Shown here piece after piece: positions 15,842-23,885 of a DNA stretch of 64,000 nucleotides. Within the stretch, counting starts at the first letter, position 1. Every line of letters starts with the position of its first letter. A program made the translations under genes and the position numbers. This DNA comes from Alteromonas sp. IB21 (GTDB lineage: Bacteria > Pseudomonadota > Gammaproteobacteria > Enterobacterales > Alteromonadaceae), in assembly GCF_016405965.1 (NCBI RefSeq), contig NZ_JAEFCD010000002.1, forward strand, positions 62,001 to 126,000. Direction: 5' to 3'. A model generated the notes under the pieces. The model had not been told where the DNA came from. It saw nothing but the letters and a program-made list of their open reading frames with translations, and ran no database searches.

Positions 15842-17047
15842 GTGAAAGCTGCAGCAGTTTTTGAATGGCAGGGGAAAGACAGCCGAGGCTCAAGTCGAAA
15901 AGGCGAGATTTCTGCGCTGAACCTTTCCGAAGCAAGGACTATGCTCCGTAAGCAAGGTATTTCAGTCCAAAAAGTTAAAAAACAGCAAAAATCGATACTT
16001 AGTCGAGGCCAAAAAATTGTTCCTGTCGACATATCGGTAGTGTCTCGACAAATCGCCACCATGCTTGCTGCAGGTGTAACGCTTATACAATCCTTAGAGA
16101 TGATTGGGCAAGGTCACTCGAAAGCGCCCATGCGTAGCCTTCTGATAGAGATAACTAACGAAGTTAAATCAGGTAACCCTTTATCTTCCGCACTACGCAA
16201 ACACCCGCAATATTTCGATAGCTTGTACTGCGACCTGGTTTACACAGGCGAACAATCAGGTGCTTTAGAAGTTATTTACGAACGAATAGCCACCTATAAA
16301 GAAAAAGCCGAAGCACTAAAATCTAAAATTAAAAAAGCGATGTTTTACCCCGTTGCTGTTCTTGTGGTGGCGTTTATCGTTACTACCATTCTGCTAGTTT
16401 TCGTTGTTCCGCAGTTTGAAGAAATTTTTTCGGGGTTCGGCGCTGAACTACCAGCATTCACGCAGTTTGTACTCGGCATCTCGCGCTTTGTTCAAGATTA
16501 TGGCGTTTTTATAGCGCTGGGGATGGGAATTGCGGGCTTTTTATTTGGACGTACGTACACAAGAAGCTTGGCGCTGCGGGACAAATGCGACAAACTTTCT
16601 TTAAAAATCCCAGTGATTGGTGAGATTCTTAAGAAAGCGAGTATCGCCCGCTTCACACGTACCTTATCAACTACCTTTGCTGCAGGCGTTCCGCTAATAG
16701 GCGCACTGGACTCAGCAGCAGGCGCATCTGGCAATGCCGTATACCGTGATGCAATTTTATTTGTTAAGAAAGAAGTTGCAGGCGGTATACCCATGTTCGT
16801 CGCCATGCGTGCTACTCAAGTATTTCCCGACATGGTCACCCAAATGATTGCCATTGGTGAGGAGTCCGGTGCCGTTGATGAAATGCTAAGCAAAATAGCC
16901 ACCATTTATGAAGCTGAAGTTGATGACATGGTAGACGGTTTAACCAGTTTGCTTGAACCTATGATCATGGTGGTACTGGGTGTGGTTATCGGTGGCCTAA
17001 TTGTAGCCATGTACTTACCTATATTCGAGATGGGTAACGTGGTATAA
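15842..17047 (+). CDS. pilC: Type IV pilus inner-membrane platform protein PilC
   Basis: Polytopic platform protein of the type IV pilus machine that couples the PilB/PilT motors to pilin insertion and removal. The 401-residue product has the short N-terminal domain (VFEWQGKDSRGSSRKGEISA) and two T2SS-F repeats (about residues 66-190 and 270-390), each with hydrophobic helices. The conserved FYPVAVLVVA, VPQFEEIF and IGEESGAVDEML are visible. The start is a GTG at 15842 with AAGGAG nine bases upstream. It directly follows pilA with no pilB between, and precedes pilD by 127 bp. Confidence 0.96.
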   Translation: MKAAAVFEWQGKDSRGSSRKGEISALNLSEARTMLRKQGISVQKVKKQQKSILSRGQKIVPVDISVVSRQIATMLAAGVTLIQSLEMIGQGHSKAPMRSLLIEITNEVKSGNPLSSALRKHPQYFDSLYCDLVYTGEQSGALEVIYERIATYKEKAEALKSKIKKAMFYPVAVLVVAFIVTTILLVFVVPQFEEIFSGFGAELPAFTQFVLGISRFVQDYGVFIALGMGIAGFLFGRTYTRSLALRDKCDKLSLKIPVIGEILKKASIARFTRTLSTTFAAGVPLIGALDSAAGASGNAVYRDAILFVKKEVAGGIPMFVAMRATQVFPDMVTQMIAIGEESGAVDEMLSKIATIYEAEVDDMVDGLTSLLEPMIMVVLGVVIGGLIVAMYLPIFEMGNVV

Positions 17048-17092
17048 CTTACCAAATCGTTGGCTTTAAGCACATAGATTGAATTTGGCTAT

Positions 17093-17111
17093 AGCGCCTT
17101 AAAACGGCGCT
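17093..17111 (+). terminator. Possible weak terminator between pilC and pilD
   Basis: AGCGCC (17093-17098) and GGCGCT (17106-17111) form a 6-bp stem, followed by TTGTTAT. The T-run is broken, so partial read-through into pilD is likely. Confidence 0.45.
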
Positions 17112-17174
17112 TTGTTATAAACTTAAAGCCAAGCCTTTTTTCGACCACTAATAGAACGAAAAGAACTACACTTC

Positions 17175-18095
17175 ATGGATGCCATAATAACGCTTAGCCA
17201 GCTCTACCCCGCTATTTTTTATTGCCTTGTTTTCTTTGTAAGCATAATGGTGGGCAGCTTTTTAAACGTAGTAATCTACCGCTTACCCATTATGATGGAG
17301 CGAAGCTGGCAGCAGGAATATGAAAGCTATTTTAGTGATAGTGGTGCGAAGAACGGTGAAAATAAAAATGCCAGTATATCTACAGATAGCAAGCCAACCT
17401 CGTCCACAAAAACATTCAACCTAGTAAAACCCGACAGTACCTGTCCAAGCTGCGGTCATAAAATTCGCGCGTGGGAAAATATTCCTGTTATCAGCTACCT
17501 GTTTCTAAAAGGTAAATGCGCTAAATGCAAAACTGGGATTTCTATTCGCTACCCACTTGTTGAACTGTTCACTGCCCTAGCCTGTACACTCGCGGCCTAT
17601 CAGTTTGGCGTTACGTCTCAAGCACTGTGGGCTGTCGCGTTCACCTATGTGCTTGTTGCGCTGCTATTTATCGATTTAGACAAAATGTTACTGCCCGACC
17701 AGCTTACGCTTCCTTTGCTTTGGCTTGGGCTGCTGTTAAGCACTCAAAACATTTTTGTTGGTACTACTGATGCTATCATTGGTGCAGCGGCAGGCTATTT
17801 AAGTTTATGGTCGGTATATTGGTTGTTTAAGCTGGTTACAGGCAAGGAAGGCATGGGTTATGGCGACTTTAAATTGTTAGCTGCGCTTGGGGCATTTACC
17901 GGTTGGCAAGGGCTGCCCATTATTATATTGCTTTCATCTCTTGTTGGCGCGATTGCAGGTATTCTGATCATGATTATTCAGAACAAAGGAAAGTCGTTAG
18001 CTATTCCTTTTGGCCCTTATCTGGCCGTGGCAGGATGGTTAACCCTGTTATTTAAAAATGAAATTATTACCACGTATTTAGACTATGTGCTTTAA
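17175..18095 (+). CDS. pilD: Prepilin peptidase and N-methyltransferase PilD
   Basis: Inner-membrane aspartyl protease that cleaves prepilin leaders and methylates the new N-terminus, serving type IV pili and usually type II secretion. The N-terminal domain has VGSFLNVVIYRLPIM and two zinc-type CxxC pairs (Cys90/Cys93 in CPSCGH, Cys115/Cys118 in CAKC). The catalytic aspartates are in FIDLDKMLLPD (about 166-175) and GYGDFK (about 229-233). The 306-residue length is slightly above the family's 290 owing to a Ser/Asn/Lys-rich insert at about residues 50-80 in the cytoplasmic loop before the first CxxC. Tandem 13-bp repeats begin in its last codons. Confidence 0.96.
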   Translation: MDAIITLSQLYPAIFYCLVFFVSIMVGSFLNVVIYRLPIMMERSWQQEYESYFSDSGAKNGENKNASISTDSKPTSSTKTFNLVKPDSTCPSCGHKIRAWENIPVISYLFLKGKCAKCKTGISIRYPLVELFTALACTLAAYQFGVTSQALWAVAFTYVLVALLFIDLDKMLLPDQLTLPLLWLGLLLSTQNIFVGTTDAIIGAAAGYLSLWSVYWLFKLVTGKEGMGYGDFKLLAALGAFTGWQGLPIIILLSSLVGAIAGILIMIIQNKGKSLAIPFGPYLAVAGWLTLLFKNEIITTYLDYVL

Positions 18096-18151
18096 TTCAG
18101 TGCTTCCACTACGTGCTTTAACTCAGTGCTTTAACTCAACGCCTTAACTCA
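18087..18151. repeat. 13-bp tandem repeat, five units, starting at the pilD stop codon
   Basis: Five contiguous 13-bp units: GTGCTTTAATTCA, GTGCTTCCACTAC, two exact GTGCTTTAACTCA, and ACGCCTTAACTCA. The first unit encodes the last pilD codons and its stop, so the array looks like slippage duplication of the gene's end into the pilD-coaE gap. No function is evident. Confidence 0.85.
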
Positions 18152-18192
18152 GTAATCTGGCTACGAACATTCATCCCAAGGTTTTATAGAAA

Positions 18193-18807
18193 ATGACAAC
18201 AGCACAACAACCGTTTGTAGTTGGCCTCACAGGCGGTATAGGCAGCGGTAAATCAGCAGCCACAGCGTGCTTTGAAAAGCTCGGTATCGACATTGTTGAT
18301 GCAGACGAAGTAGCACGTGATGTGGTAGCGCCTGGCTCTGAAGGCCTAAAAGAAATAGTAAATCGCTTTGGAGATAGCATTCTACAGGAAGATGGCAGTC
18401 TTAATCGCGCCGCACTTCGTGAAAAAGTATTTTCCGACATCAATGAAAAAAACTGGCTGAATAGTTTGCTTCACCCTCTCATTCGCTCGCGTATGCAACA
18501 CCTTCTTGGTGAATCGACCAGCCCTTACTGCATTTTATCTGTGCCCCTACTTGTTGAAAACAAGCTCACGGAGATGTGTAACTATGTGGTTGTTATTGAC
18601 TGCCCTGAAGCAATGCAGCTTGAACGTGCTTTGAAGCGGGATGGAAGTACAGAAGAAACCATTAGAAATATCATGGCTTCTCAAGCCACACGAGACGAGC
18701 GAATTAACGCCGCGGATGTGGTTTTGGATAACAGTACAACATTACCTGCCCTTTCTGCACAAATTACAGACCTTCACAATACCCTATTGACGTTATCATC
18801 TGTTTAA
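18193..18807 (+). CDS. coaE: Dephospho-CoA kinase
   Basis: Last step of coenzyme A synthesis: phosphorylates the 3'-hydroxyl of dephospho-CoA with ATP in the cytoplasm. The 204-residue product starts with the P-loop VVGLTGGIGSGKSAA (residues about 11-24), then the substrate-binding DIVDADEVARDVV, the lid-region HPLIRSRM and the conserved VPLLVENKL. Length equals E. coli CoaE (206). It is the first of coaE-zapD-yacG, the same gene set as in E. coli, and follows pilD by 97 bp that include the 13-bp repeat array. Confidence 0.97.
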   Translation: MTTAQQPFVVGLTGGIGSGKSAATACFEKLGIDIVDADEVARDVVAPGSEGLKEIVNRFGDSILQEDGSLNRAALREKVFSDINEKNWLNSLLHPLIRSRMQHLLGESTSPYCILSVPLLVENKLTEMCNYVVVIDCPEAMQLERALKRDGSTEETIRNIMASQATRDERINAADVVLDNSTTLPALSAQITDLHNTLLTLSSV

Positions 18808-19030
18808 GTGCTTATGACGCGATATCCGCAGAAACAATAACGTCCCTTCCAGTGTAATGGCAGTTTTTGAAACTTTTTTGAACAGATAACGTCAAACAAA
18901 AGATTTGGTGTACAAGTATGCTTGGCTTAAACGCATTGATGCTTTAGGCTTAACGCAACTTATTGTTCAGTTTCAATTTTGGTGCGCCTCTCGTGCCAAT
19001 TCTCTATATCAATGTGTTTTAAGGGGTTTC

Positions 19031-19783
19031 ATGGGTAACGCTGTTTTCGAATTTCCGCTAAAGGAAAAAGTACGTAACTATCTACGTGTTGAGCAGCTGC
19101 TTGGACAACTTAAGATTACGGCGAAATCTGAGCATACCCATTTACAGCTCGTTTTTTTCGAACAGCTTTTCGAACTTCTTGATTTAATTGAACGGTTAGA
19201 TTTGCGTTCAGATTTAACTAAAGATCTCGACGCGCACGAGAAGAACTTGGTGTATTGGTCAAAGCATCCGAAAATTGATAGTACAGCTTTAGAACAAGCT
19301 TTAAAGACGGTACTAACCTTAAGGCAAAAGCTAAAAACAGATCGTCGCTTTGGCAATGTCCTTAAAGACGACAAACTGTTGAGCGCTATTCGTCAGCGCT
19401 TCGCCATTCCCGGAGGTGCGTGTAGTTTCGATTTACCCAACCTGCATTTTTGGTTGCAGCAACCGTTAGAGCAGCGCCAAGCAGAAATTACGCAATGGCT
19501 AGAAACGCTAAGCTTACTAGATGATGCCATTGCCGTAAGCCTCTCTTTTATTCGCGAGCGTGGTCAATTTGTCGACGTCATTGCTGATAACGGCTTCTAT
19601 CAGGGCGCAGCCGAAGACAAAAACGAGCTTATTCGGGTAAAATGCAGCGTAGATGGGGGGTATTACCCTACCCTGAGTGGAAACAAATACCGCTATGCAC
19701 TGCGCTTCATGAACTTTGCTCCCGAAGAGGGGCAAAATGGCGCTGTCGAAGACAGTATTCAGTTTCGTTTAGCAGCCTGTTAA
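19031..19783 (+). CDS. zapD: Cell division protein ZapD (FtsZ-associated)
   Basis: Cytoplasmic protein that bundles and cross-links FtsZ protofilaments at mid-cell. I chose the ATG at 19031 (250 aa) because AAGGGG stands five bases upstream and MGNAVFEFPLKEKVRNYLRVE aligns with the E. coli N-terminus; the open frame extends further upstream but without family similarity. Typical blocks are VFFEQLFELLDLIERLDLRSDLTKDLDAHE, SAIRQRFAIPGGACSFDLPN, FWLQQP and SFIRERG. E. coli ZapD is 247 aa. Its target FtsZ is encoded about 19 kb away in this window. Confidence 0.95.
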   Translation: MGNAVFEFPLKEKVRNYLRVEQLLGQLKITAKSEHTHLQLVFFEQLFELLDLIERLDLRSDLTKDLDAHEKNLVYWSKHPKIDSTALEQALKTVLTLRQKLKTDRRFGNVLKDDKLLSAIRQRFAIPGGACSFDLPNLHFWLQQPLEQRQAEITQWLETLSLLDDAIAVSLSFIRERGQFVDVIADNGFYQGAAEDKNELIRVKCSVDGGYYPTLSGNKYRYALRFMNFAPEEGQNGAVEDSIQFRLAAC

Positions 19784-19872
19784 ACTTCAATCTATTTCTT
19801 TTTATTGGTTATCTCTAAGGCTTTAGTGCCAACGCAATTAGCCTTACTTAACGTATTTCACTGGAGCGTATT

Positions 19873-20100
19873 ATGGAAGTGAAATGTCCAATTTGTGCCA
19901 AGCAAGTGGTTTGGGCGCCAACAAGCGAATACCGCCCTTTTTGTAGCAAGAAATGTCAGCTTATCGATTTAGGCGAGTGGGCTGCAGAAGACAGAAAGAT
20001 AGCGGGTAAGCCCGCCGAAGACGGGCGCCCAACAGAGTTCGATGTCGAAGAGATAGAAGCCATGTTGGCCCAACAATCTGACGACTTCTTCAAGCATTAA
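19873..20100 (+). CDS. yacG: DNA gyrase inhibitor YacG (zinc protein)
   Basis: Small cytoplasmic zinc-binding protein shown in E. coli to bind GyrB and inhibit DNA gyrase. The 75-residue product has the four ligands in [10 protein letters not shown] and [15 protein letters not shown] (CxxC and CxxxC), then an acidic C-terminal tail ([12 protein letters not shown]). It follows zapD by 89 bp. In E. coli the next gene is mutT; here an aspartoacylase and an 11-gene chemosensory operon lie between. Confidence 0.96.
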   Translation: MEVKCPICAKQVVWAPTSEYRPFCSKKCQLIDLGEWAAEDRKIAGKPAEDGRPTEFDVEEIEAMLAQQSDDFFKH

Positions 20101-20117
20101 CAATACAAGGAAACACA

Positions 20118-20990
20118 ATGTTTAATTCTATCGCTCTTGTTGGTGGTACTCACGGAAACGAAACCAGCGGTATTCAGCTTATCCGCAACTGGCAACAGTT
20201 CGGCTTACCGTCGCGATTTGATGCATTAAATGTTTCTTTGACAATTGCTAATGAAGCAGCACTTGAAGCAAACGTGCGATTCGTAGAAGAAGATTTAAAT
20301 CGACAATTCACTATGGAGCGATTAGCTGCTGAAAACCCAGCGAAAGAGGCGGTGCTTGCTAAATCGCTTAATGAGAAGTTTGGGCCTAAAGGCAAGTCAA
20401 ATACCGACTTTGTGATCGACATTCACAACACCACCAGCGAAATGGGTGCCACGCTGATTATTCTAGAAGCCGATGAGTTTCACACTCAGCTAGCGAGATT
20501 CGTTAAACAGCGGATGCCAGATGCGAATATTTTGGTGGAAGACGAGAAGCCTTACCTTGAACACGGTTACTTGTGTACTACGGGTAAAAAAGGCGTGATG
20601 ATTGAAGTGGGCGGGCAGCCTCAAGGCGTGTTAAGAGAAGATGTTTACCTTTTAACGCAAACCATGGCAGAAGCCATTTTAGATTTTTGTGTTGCTTATA
20701 ACAATCAAGAGATAAAAACAGACGCCTTGCCAGCCTGTGAAGCATTTCGCTTAGGTGAAAATGTCGGTTTCCCTTTGGATGACAATGGTAAGCGCACCGC
20801 TATGATCCACCATGCACTGCAAGACAACGACTTTGAGCCACTCATGCCTGGCATGCCCATGTTCAGAACTTTTGACGGCAAAGATATCCTGTGGGATGGC
20901 GATAAAGAAACCTACCCTCACTTCATTAATGAAGCCGCCTATTTCAAACTGGACGTTGCGTTTGCCACGTCTGAACGTATTACCCTGTAG
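20118..20990 (+). CDS. Aspartoacylase-like zinc amidohydrolase (AspA/AstE superfamily)
   Basis: Predicted cytoplasmic zinc carboxypeptidase-fold enzyme, likely hydrolysing N-acyl-L-aspartate or a related N-acyl amino acid to the free amino acid. The 290-residue product begins IALVGGTHGNETSG, whose His and Glu are zinc ligands; the ligand and substrate region DFVIDIHNTTSEMGATLI follows at about 95-112, and the catalytic Glu is in GVMIEVGGQPQG (about 160-170). It resembles aspartoacylase (EC 3.5.1.15) more than succinylglutamate desuccinylase by the N-terminal GTHGNE and the VEEDLNRQF block. It lies 17 bp after yacG and may be cotranscribed with it. Substrate assignment is inference. Confidence 0.85.
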   Translation: MFNSIALVGGTHGNETSGIQLIRNWQQFGLPSRFDALNVSLTIANEAALEANVRFVEEDLNRQFTMERLAAENPAKEAVLAKSLNEKFGPKGKSNTDFVIDIHNTTSEMGATLIILEADEFHTQLARFVKQRMPDANILVEDEKPYLEHGYLCTTGKKGVMIEVGGQPQGVLREDVYLLTQTMAEAILDFCVAYNNQEIKTDALPACEAFRLGENVGFPLDDNGKRTAMIHHALQDNDFEPLMPGMPMFRTFDGKDILWDGDKETYPHFINEAAYFKLDVAFATSERITL

Positions 20991-21093
20991 ACCATATAGG
21001 TTTATTTCCCGGCTACTTTCAAAAGCTAACGAATTAACCAACTGGCGATATCATCAACAGAGCGAAAATGCGTTAAGGATTAAATCAACAAGC

Positions 21094-21121
21094 GCCAGTC
21101 AAAAATTGACTGGCATATTTT
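21094..21121 (+). terminator. Intrinsic terminator after the aspartoacylase gene
   Basis: Stem GCCAGTCAA / TTGACTGGC with a three-base AAA loop (21094-21114), followed by ATATTTT. It separates the plus-strand coaE-yacG-aspartoacylase group from the convergent chemosensory operon. Confidence 0.85.
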
Positions 21122-21214
21122 GTTATAGGGCAGGCTCTCCAGCACGTCTTACTTACTTTTATGGCCCGCTCACCTTAAAGTAATCAAGATAAACAGCGTC
21201 TTAGCCAGAGCGTG

Positions 21215-22504
21215 TTAAAAAAGCTCTATCTTAGGCTCGCGGGCTTCTTCAAACTCATTTTTTTCTTCTGTCGATGACTCATTAATATCGAAATGGATTT
21301 TGCGCTGGTCTTCCATCACATACTTTTCAAACATTTCTTTGGTGCTCAAGTTAAACGAGTCATCAAAATGTTCTCGGTTATTAATGTATGACGAGAACTG
21401 CCCGAACAAACTAACAATAGCATCTTGCTCTAGTTTCACATGTTCGGTGCGCTGACGAATGATATCTTGGAATTGAATTTTCGCGATAGCACCACTTACT
21501 TTAAATGCAACCTCGGTTGCACTTTGAGAAAAGCACGCCAGCATATTAGGGTTAAGGTCTTCTAGCACGCGATAATGAGACGTTATATTTTCCAGGGATT
21601 CAGAAAAACCGGTTAGTAATTCACACGTATCATTTGCCCTTGTTGAACTGAGCATTTTTTCGCCTTGAACGTGCGCCGCATCGAGGGCTGATTTGATACC
21701 GCTTTCAATTTTTTCTGCCGCCTCTGAAGACTGAGACGATAAAATTCGTACCTGTTCGGCTACTACGGCAAACCCGCGGCCATATTCGCCGGCACGCGCA
21801 GCTTCAATTGCCGCATTAAGCGCTAATAAGTTGGTTTGTGAGGCAATATTTTTAACCAGTTCGGTGAGTTCCTTGAGATTTTCAACCTCACGCATTACCC
21901 CTTGAATTGCCTCGCTATCTTCTATTTGTTGCTCGCGTTGCGTGTTTATCATCTCTTTTATATTAGACAAGCGCTGTGCGGCCAATTCAAATTCATCGGC
22001 ACTCTTTTCTTTACAATTAAGGGCATTTTTATGACCTATTTCGACGTTATCTATACTGTCTTGAATACTGCTTTCAATTTCGTATAACGCCTTCATTAGT
22101 TCCATCGAGGCATCTTCAGTTATCGCACTTATGCCGTCCATCTGGCCTTTTAATATGGCTACGTAATCGTTAACCTGAGAATGGGTTTCACTTAACTGCG
22201 ACGAGGTTTCCTGCAAATAATTCTCTTGGCTGCTTAGCTTGGCGGCAAACACGCGGTTTTGTCTGCTTTGATACCAAAGCATAAAGCTGATCATTCCTAA
22301 AATAGTGACAAAGACGCCCGCATGCACACCCATTATCTCTATAGGTATACTTAGCGACACCATGATCCCCACTAATGCCACGGTTAACAGCCCAACCCAA
22401 AGTAAAAGCGAGTCCTTCATGCTACTAGTCTTTTCCCTAAGCACTTTTATTTTTTCAGCGAGCATGGTTTCGTAATACTGCTTTGCTTTTTCAAGTACTT
22501 TCAT
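21215..22504 (-). CDS. Membrane-anchored methyl-accepting chemotaxis-like protein with CheZ-like FQDxxxQ motif
   Basis: Last gene of the chemosensory operon. The 429-residue protein has two adjacent N-terminal membrane helices (about 33-52 and 60-78) with almost no periplasmic loop, so no external sensor domain. A cytoplasmic coiled coil follows, with the receptor tip [32 protein letters not shown] at about 222-253. The C-terminal arm is short and carries [14 protein letters not shown] (343-356): Asp347 and Gln351 repeat the spacing of the catalytic Asp143/Gln147 in E. coli CheZ (FQDLTGQ). No CheR-tethering pentapeptide is seen at the end. In gene order it corresponds to the terminal receptor of V. 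cholerae cluster I. It may sense membrane or redox state, or act as signal terminator; both are inference. Confidence 0.88.
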   Translation of the reverse strand: MKVLEKAKQYYETMLAEKIKVLREKTSSMKDSLLLWVGLLTVALVGIMVSLSIPIEIMGVHAGVFVTILGMISFMLWYQSRQNRVFAAKLSSQENYLQETSSQLSETHSQVNDYVAILKGQMDGISAITEDASMELMKALYEIESSIQDSIDNVEIGHKNALNCKEKSADEFELAAQRLSNIKEMINTQREQQIEDSEAIQGVMREVENLKELTELVKNIASQTNLLALNAAIEAARAGEYGRGFAVVAEQVRILSSQSSEAAEKIESGIKSALDAAHVQGEKMLSSTRANDTCELLTGFSESLENITSHYRVLEDLNPNMLACFSQSATEVAFKVSGAIAKIQFQDIIRQRTEHVKLEQDAIVSLFGQFSSYINNREHFDDSFNLSTKEMFEKYVMEDQRKIHFDINESSTEEKNEFEEAREPKIELF

Positions 22505-22513
22505 TTTTTTACC

Positions 22514-22882
22514 TTATGCAGTTGGCACCAACTGCTTTACTACACCTAACAATTGCTCTGGCTCAACGGGTTTGACGAGCCATCCTGTAGCGCCTGCCGC
22601 TTTCGCTTCTTGTCGACGACTTTGCTGCGATTCCGTTGTTAACATCAACATGGGGGTAAATCTAAATTTGGATTGCTGCTTTAATGTTTTTATTAACTCG
22701 ATGCCATTCATACCTGGCATGTTTAAATCCGTAATAATCAACTTGGGCGATATTGATTCAAGTGCTGTCATAGCCGCTTCAGCACTTTCTGATTTTGTAA
22801 CAGTATACCCTGCTCGTTTTAGCAGCATTTCCATACTCATTAGCATGGTTGCTGAATCATCTACTAAGTGTATTGCGCTCAT
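22514..22882 (-). CDS. CheY-like single-domain response regulator (second of the operon)
   Basis: The 122-residue receiver domain has the acidic pair Asp8/Asp9 (HLVDDSA), the phospho-acceptor Asp52 (ITDLNMPGMNG), the switch Thr in LMLTTES and the conserved Lys in WLVKPVEP. There is no output domain. It lies 9 bp before the terminal receptor gene and 17 bp after the ParA-like gene. As one of two CheY proteins in this operon it may be the output or a phosphate sink. Confidence 0.93.
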   Translation of the reverse strand: MSAIHLVDDSATMLMSMEMLLKRAGYTVTKSESAEAAMTALESISPKLIITDLNMPGMNGIELIKTLKQQSKFRFTPMLMLTTESQQSRRQEAKAAGATGWLVKPVEPEQLLGVVKQLVPTA

Positions 22883-22899
22883 TGCATTACCTCTTGTTT

Positions 22900-23634
22900 C
22901 TAGCCGATTAATTGTTTACATAATTCAGTATAGTCGTGTGCGCCACGACTGTTAGGCGCATAGGCAAAAACCGGTTTGTTTTGTGCAAATGCCTCGGCTA
23001 ATTTGATGCTCTTTCTTATAGGAATCAGTACCTTGCTGCGCCCGTACCGCTCGTACCAGACACTTAATTCCTGACGATGAAGCTTTAGATTTTGTTCGAC
23101 CATGACGGGCAAAATAGTCAGCTTGGTCGCTCTGAATTTTTTTTCCGCCATAGCGTTTCTACAGGCCGTTAATAATTTCTGCACACCGTCACTGGCAAGC
23201 GGCAAAGGTGTGGCGGGAATAATAATATCGGTAGCGGCTGATAGCGCGGCCATCAGTTGCGGGCTTAGCGTTGGTGGCGTATCTATAAGTACAATGTCAA
23301 AAAGCGTTGTCACGCAATCTGAGTCACACCAAGTGCGCAATGTATCTAACGTGATGCTATCGTTCGTGTTGGCCTTGTTCGTATCCACATTCGTGGCGTA
23401 GATATTTTCTGTACACTTCACAATTGACGTGAAGAAATGGCTAATTGGTAATTCGGCAATATCGTTTTGTGGTGCACATCCAAGTGCTTTTAAGCCATGC
23501 ATCACGTGGCCTTGATTATCAAGGTCTATCACCATTACTCGCTTGCCTGCCTGTGCAAACCCATAGGCAAGGTTTACGACAGTTGTCGTTTTGGCCGTAC
23601 CTCCTTTGCGATTAGCTACCGTGATTACTTTCAT
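22900..23634 (-). CDS. ParA/MinD-family ATPase of the chemosensory operon
   Basis: Deviant-Walker ATPase of the ParA type, predicted to position the chemosensory array or segregate it at division, as PpfA does for cytoplasmic clusters in Rhodobacter sphaeroides and ParC for polar arrays in Vibrio. The 244-residue product starts MKVITVANRKGGTAKTTTVV (signature lysine and P-loop at about 9-17), then VIDLDNQGH (switch I) and VLIDTPPTL (Walker B). I chose the ATG at 23634 since it starts right at the domain and overlaps the preceding stop (ATGA); a longer version has an unrelated 15-residue lead. It is not linked to a parB or plasmid genes. Confidence 0.93.
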   Translation of the reverse strand: MKVITVANRKGGTAKTTTVVNLAYGFAQAGKRVMVIDLDNQGHVMHGLKALGCAPQNDIAELPISHFFTSIVKCTENIYATNVDTNKANTNDSITLDTLRTWCDSDCVTTLFDIVLIDTPPTLSPQLMAALSAATDIIIPATPLPLASDGVQKLLTACRNAMAEKKFRATKLTILPVMVEQNLKLHRQELSVWYERYGRSKVLIPIRKSIKLAEAFAQNKPVFAYAPNSRGAHDYTELCKQLIG

Positions 23635-23885
23635 TCGCACCACACGTTGCTTTGGTTGTTCATCATCTTCGTTAACCAAAACAGCCTTTCAGATTCTGGC
23701 CACACGCTGACTTTTGGCTTATTAGCGAGCAACACCTGGTACACCGCTGTGTGTGCACTGGTTAAGACCTTTAAGTTAACTTGGCGAGAGGCCTCTTCAT
23801 TTAGCCAGGTAAACAGGCTTTCCGCTTCTTCAATTTCGCAGTGTCCGGTCATCACCGCCACTTTCTTTTTGAACGCTATAGGCAT
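23631..23885 (-). CDS. Small STAS-like protein between cheA and the ParA-like gene
   Basis: An 84-residue protein with no membrane segment. The start overlaps the cheA stop by 10 bases and its stop overlaps the ParA-like start (ATGA), so translation coupling on both sides supports it as a real gene. The pattern of a strand (KKVAVMTGHCEI), a helix (EEAESLFTWLNEEA), a strand and TSAHTAVYQVLLANKP resembles a minimal STAS / anti-sigma antagonist fold; the assignment is by pattern only. It could act as a connector between CheA and the ParA-like protein. Easy to miss in automatic annotation because of size and overlap. Confidence 0.78.
   Translation of the reverse strand: MPIAFKKKVAVMTGHCEIEEAESLFTWLNEEASRQVNLKVLTSAHTAVYQVLLANKPKVSVWPESERLFWLTKMMNNQSNVWCE

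Noticed and set aside
20812-21183. 123-codon plus-strand frame overlapping the aspartoacylase end
   Set aside because: Out-of-frame shadow of the real gene that runs through the terminator hairpin at 21094-21114.
23631-23679. Longer N-terminus for the ParA-like ATPase (15 extra residues)
   Set aside because: The extra part is the end of the overlapping small gene in another frame; the ATGA overlap and domain start favour the shorter form.
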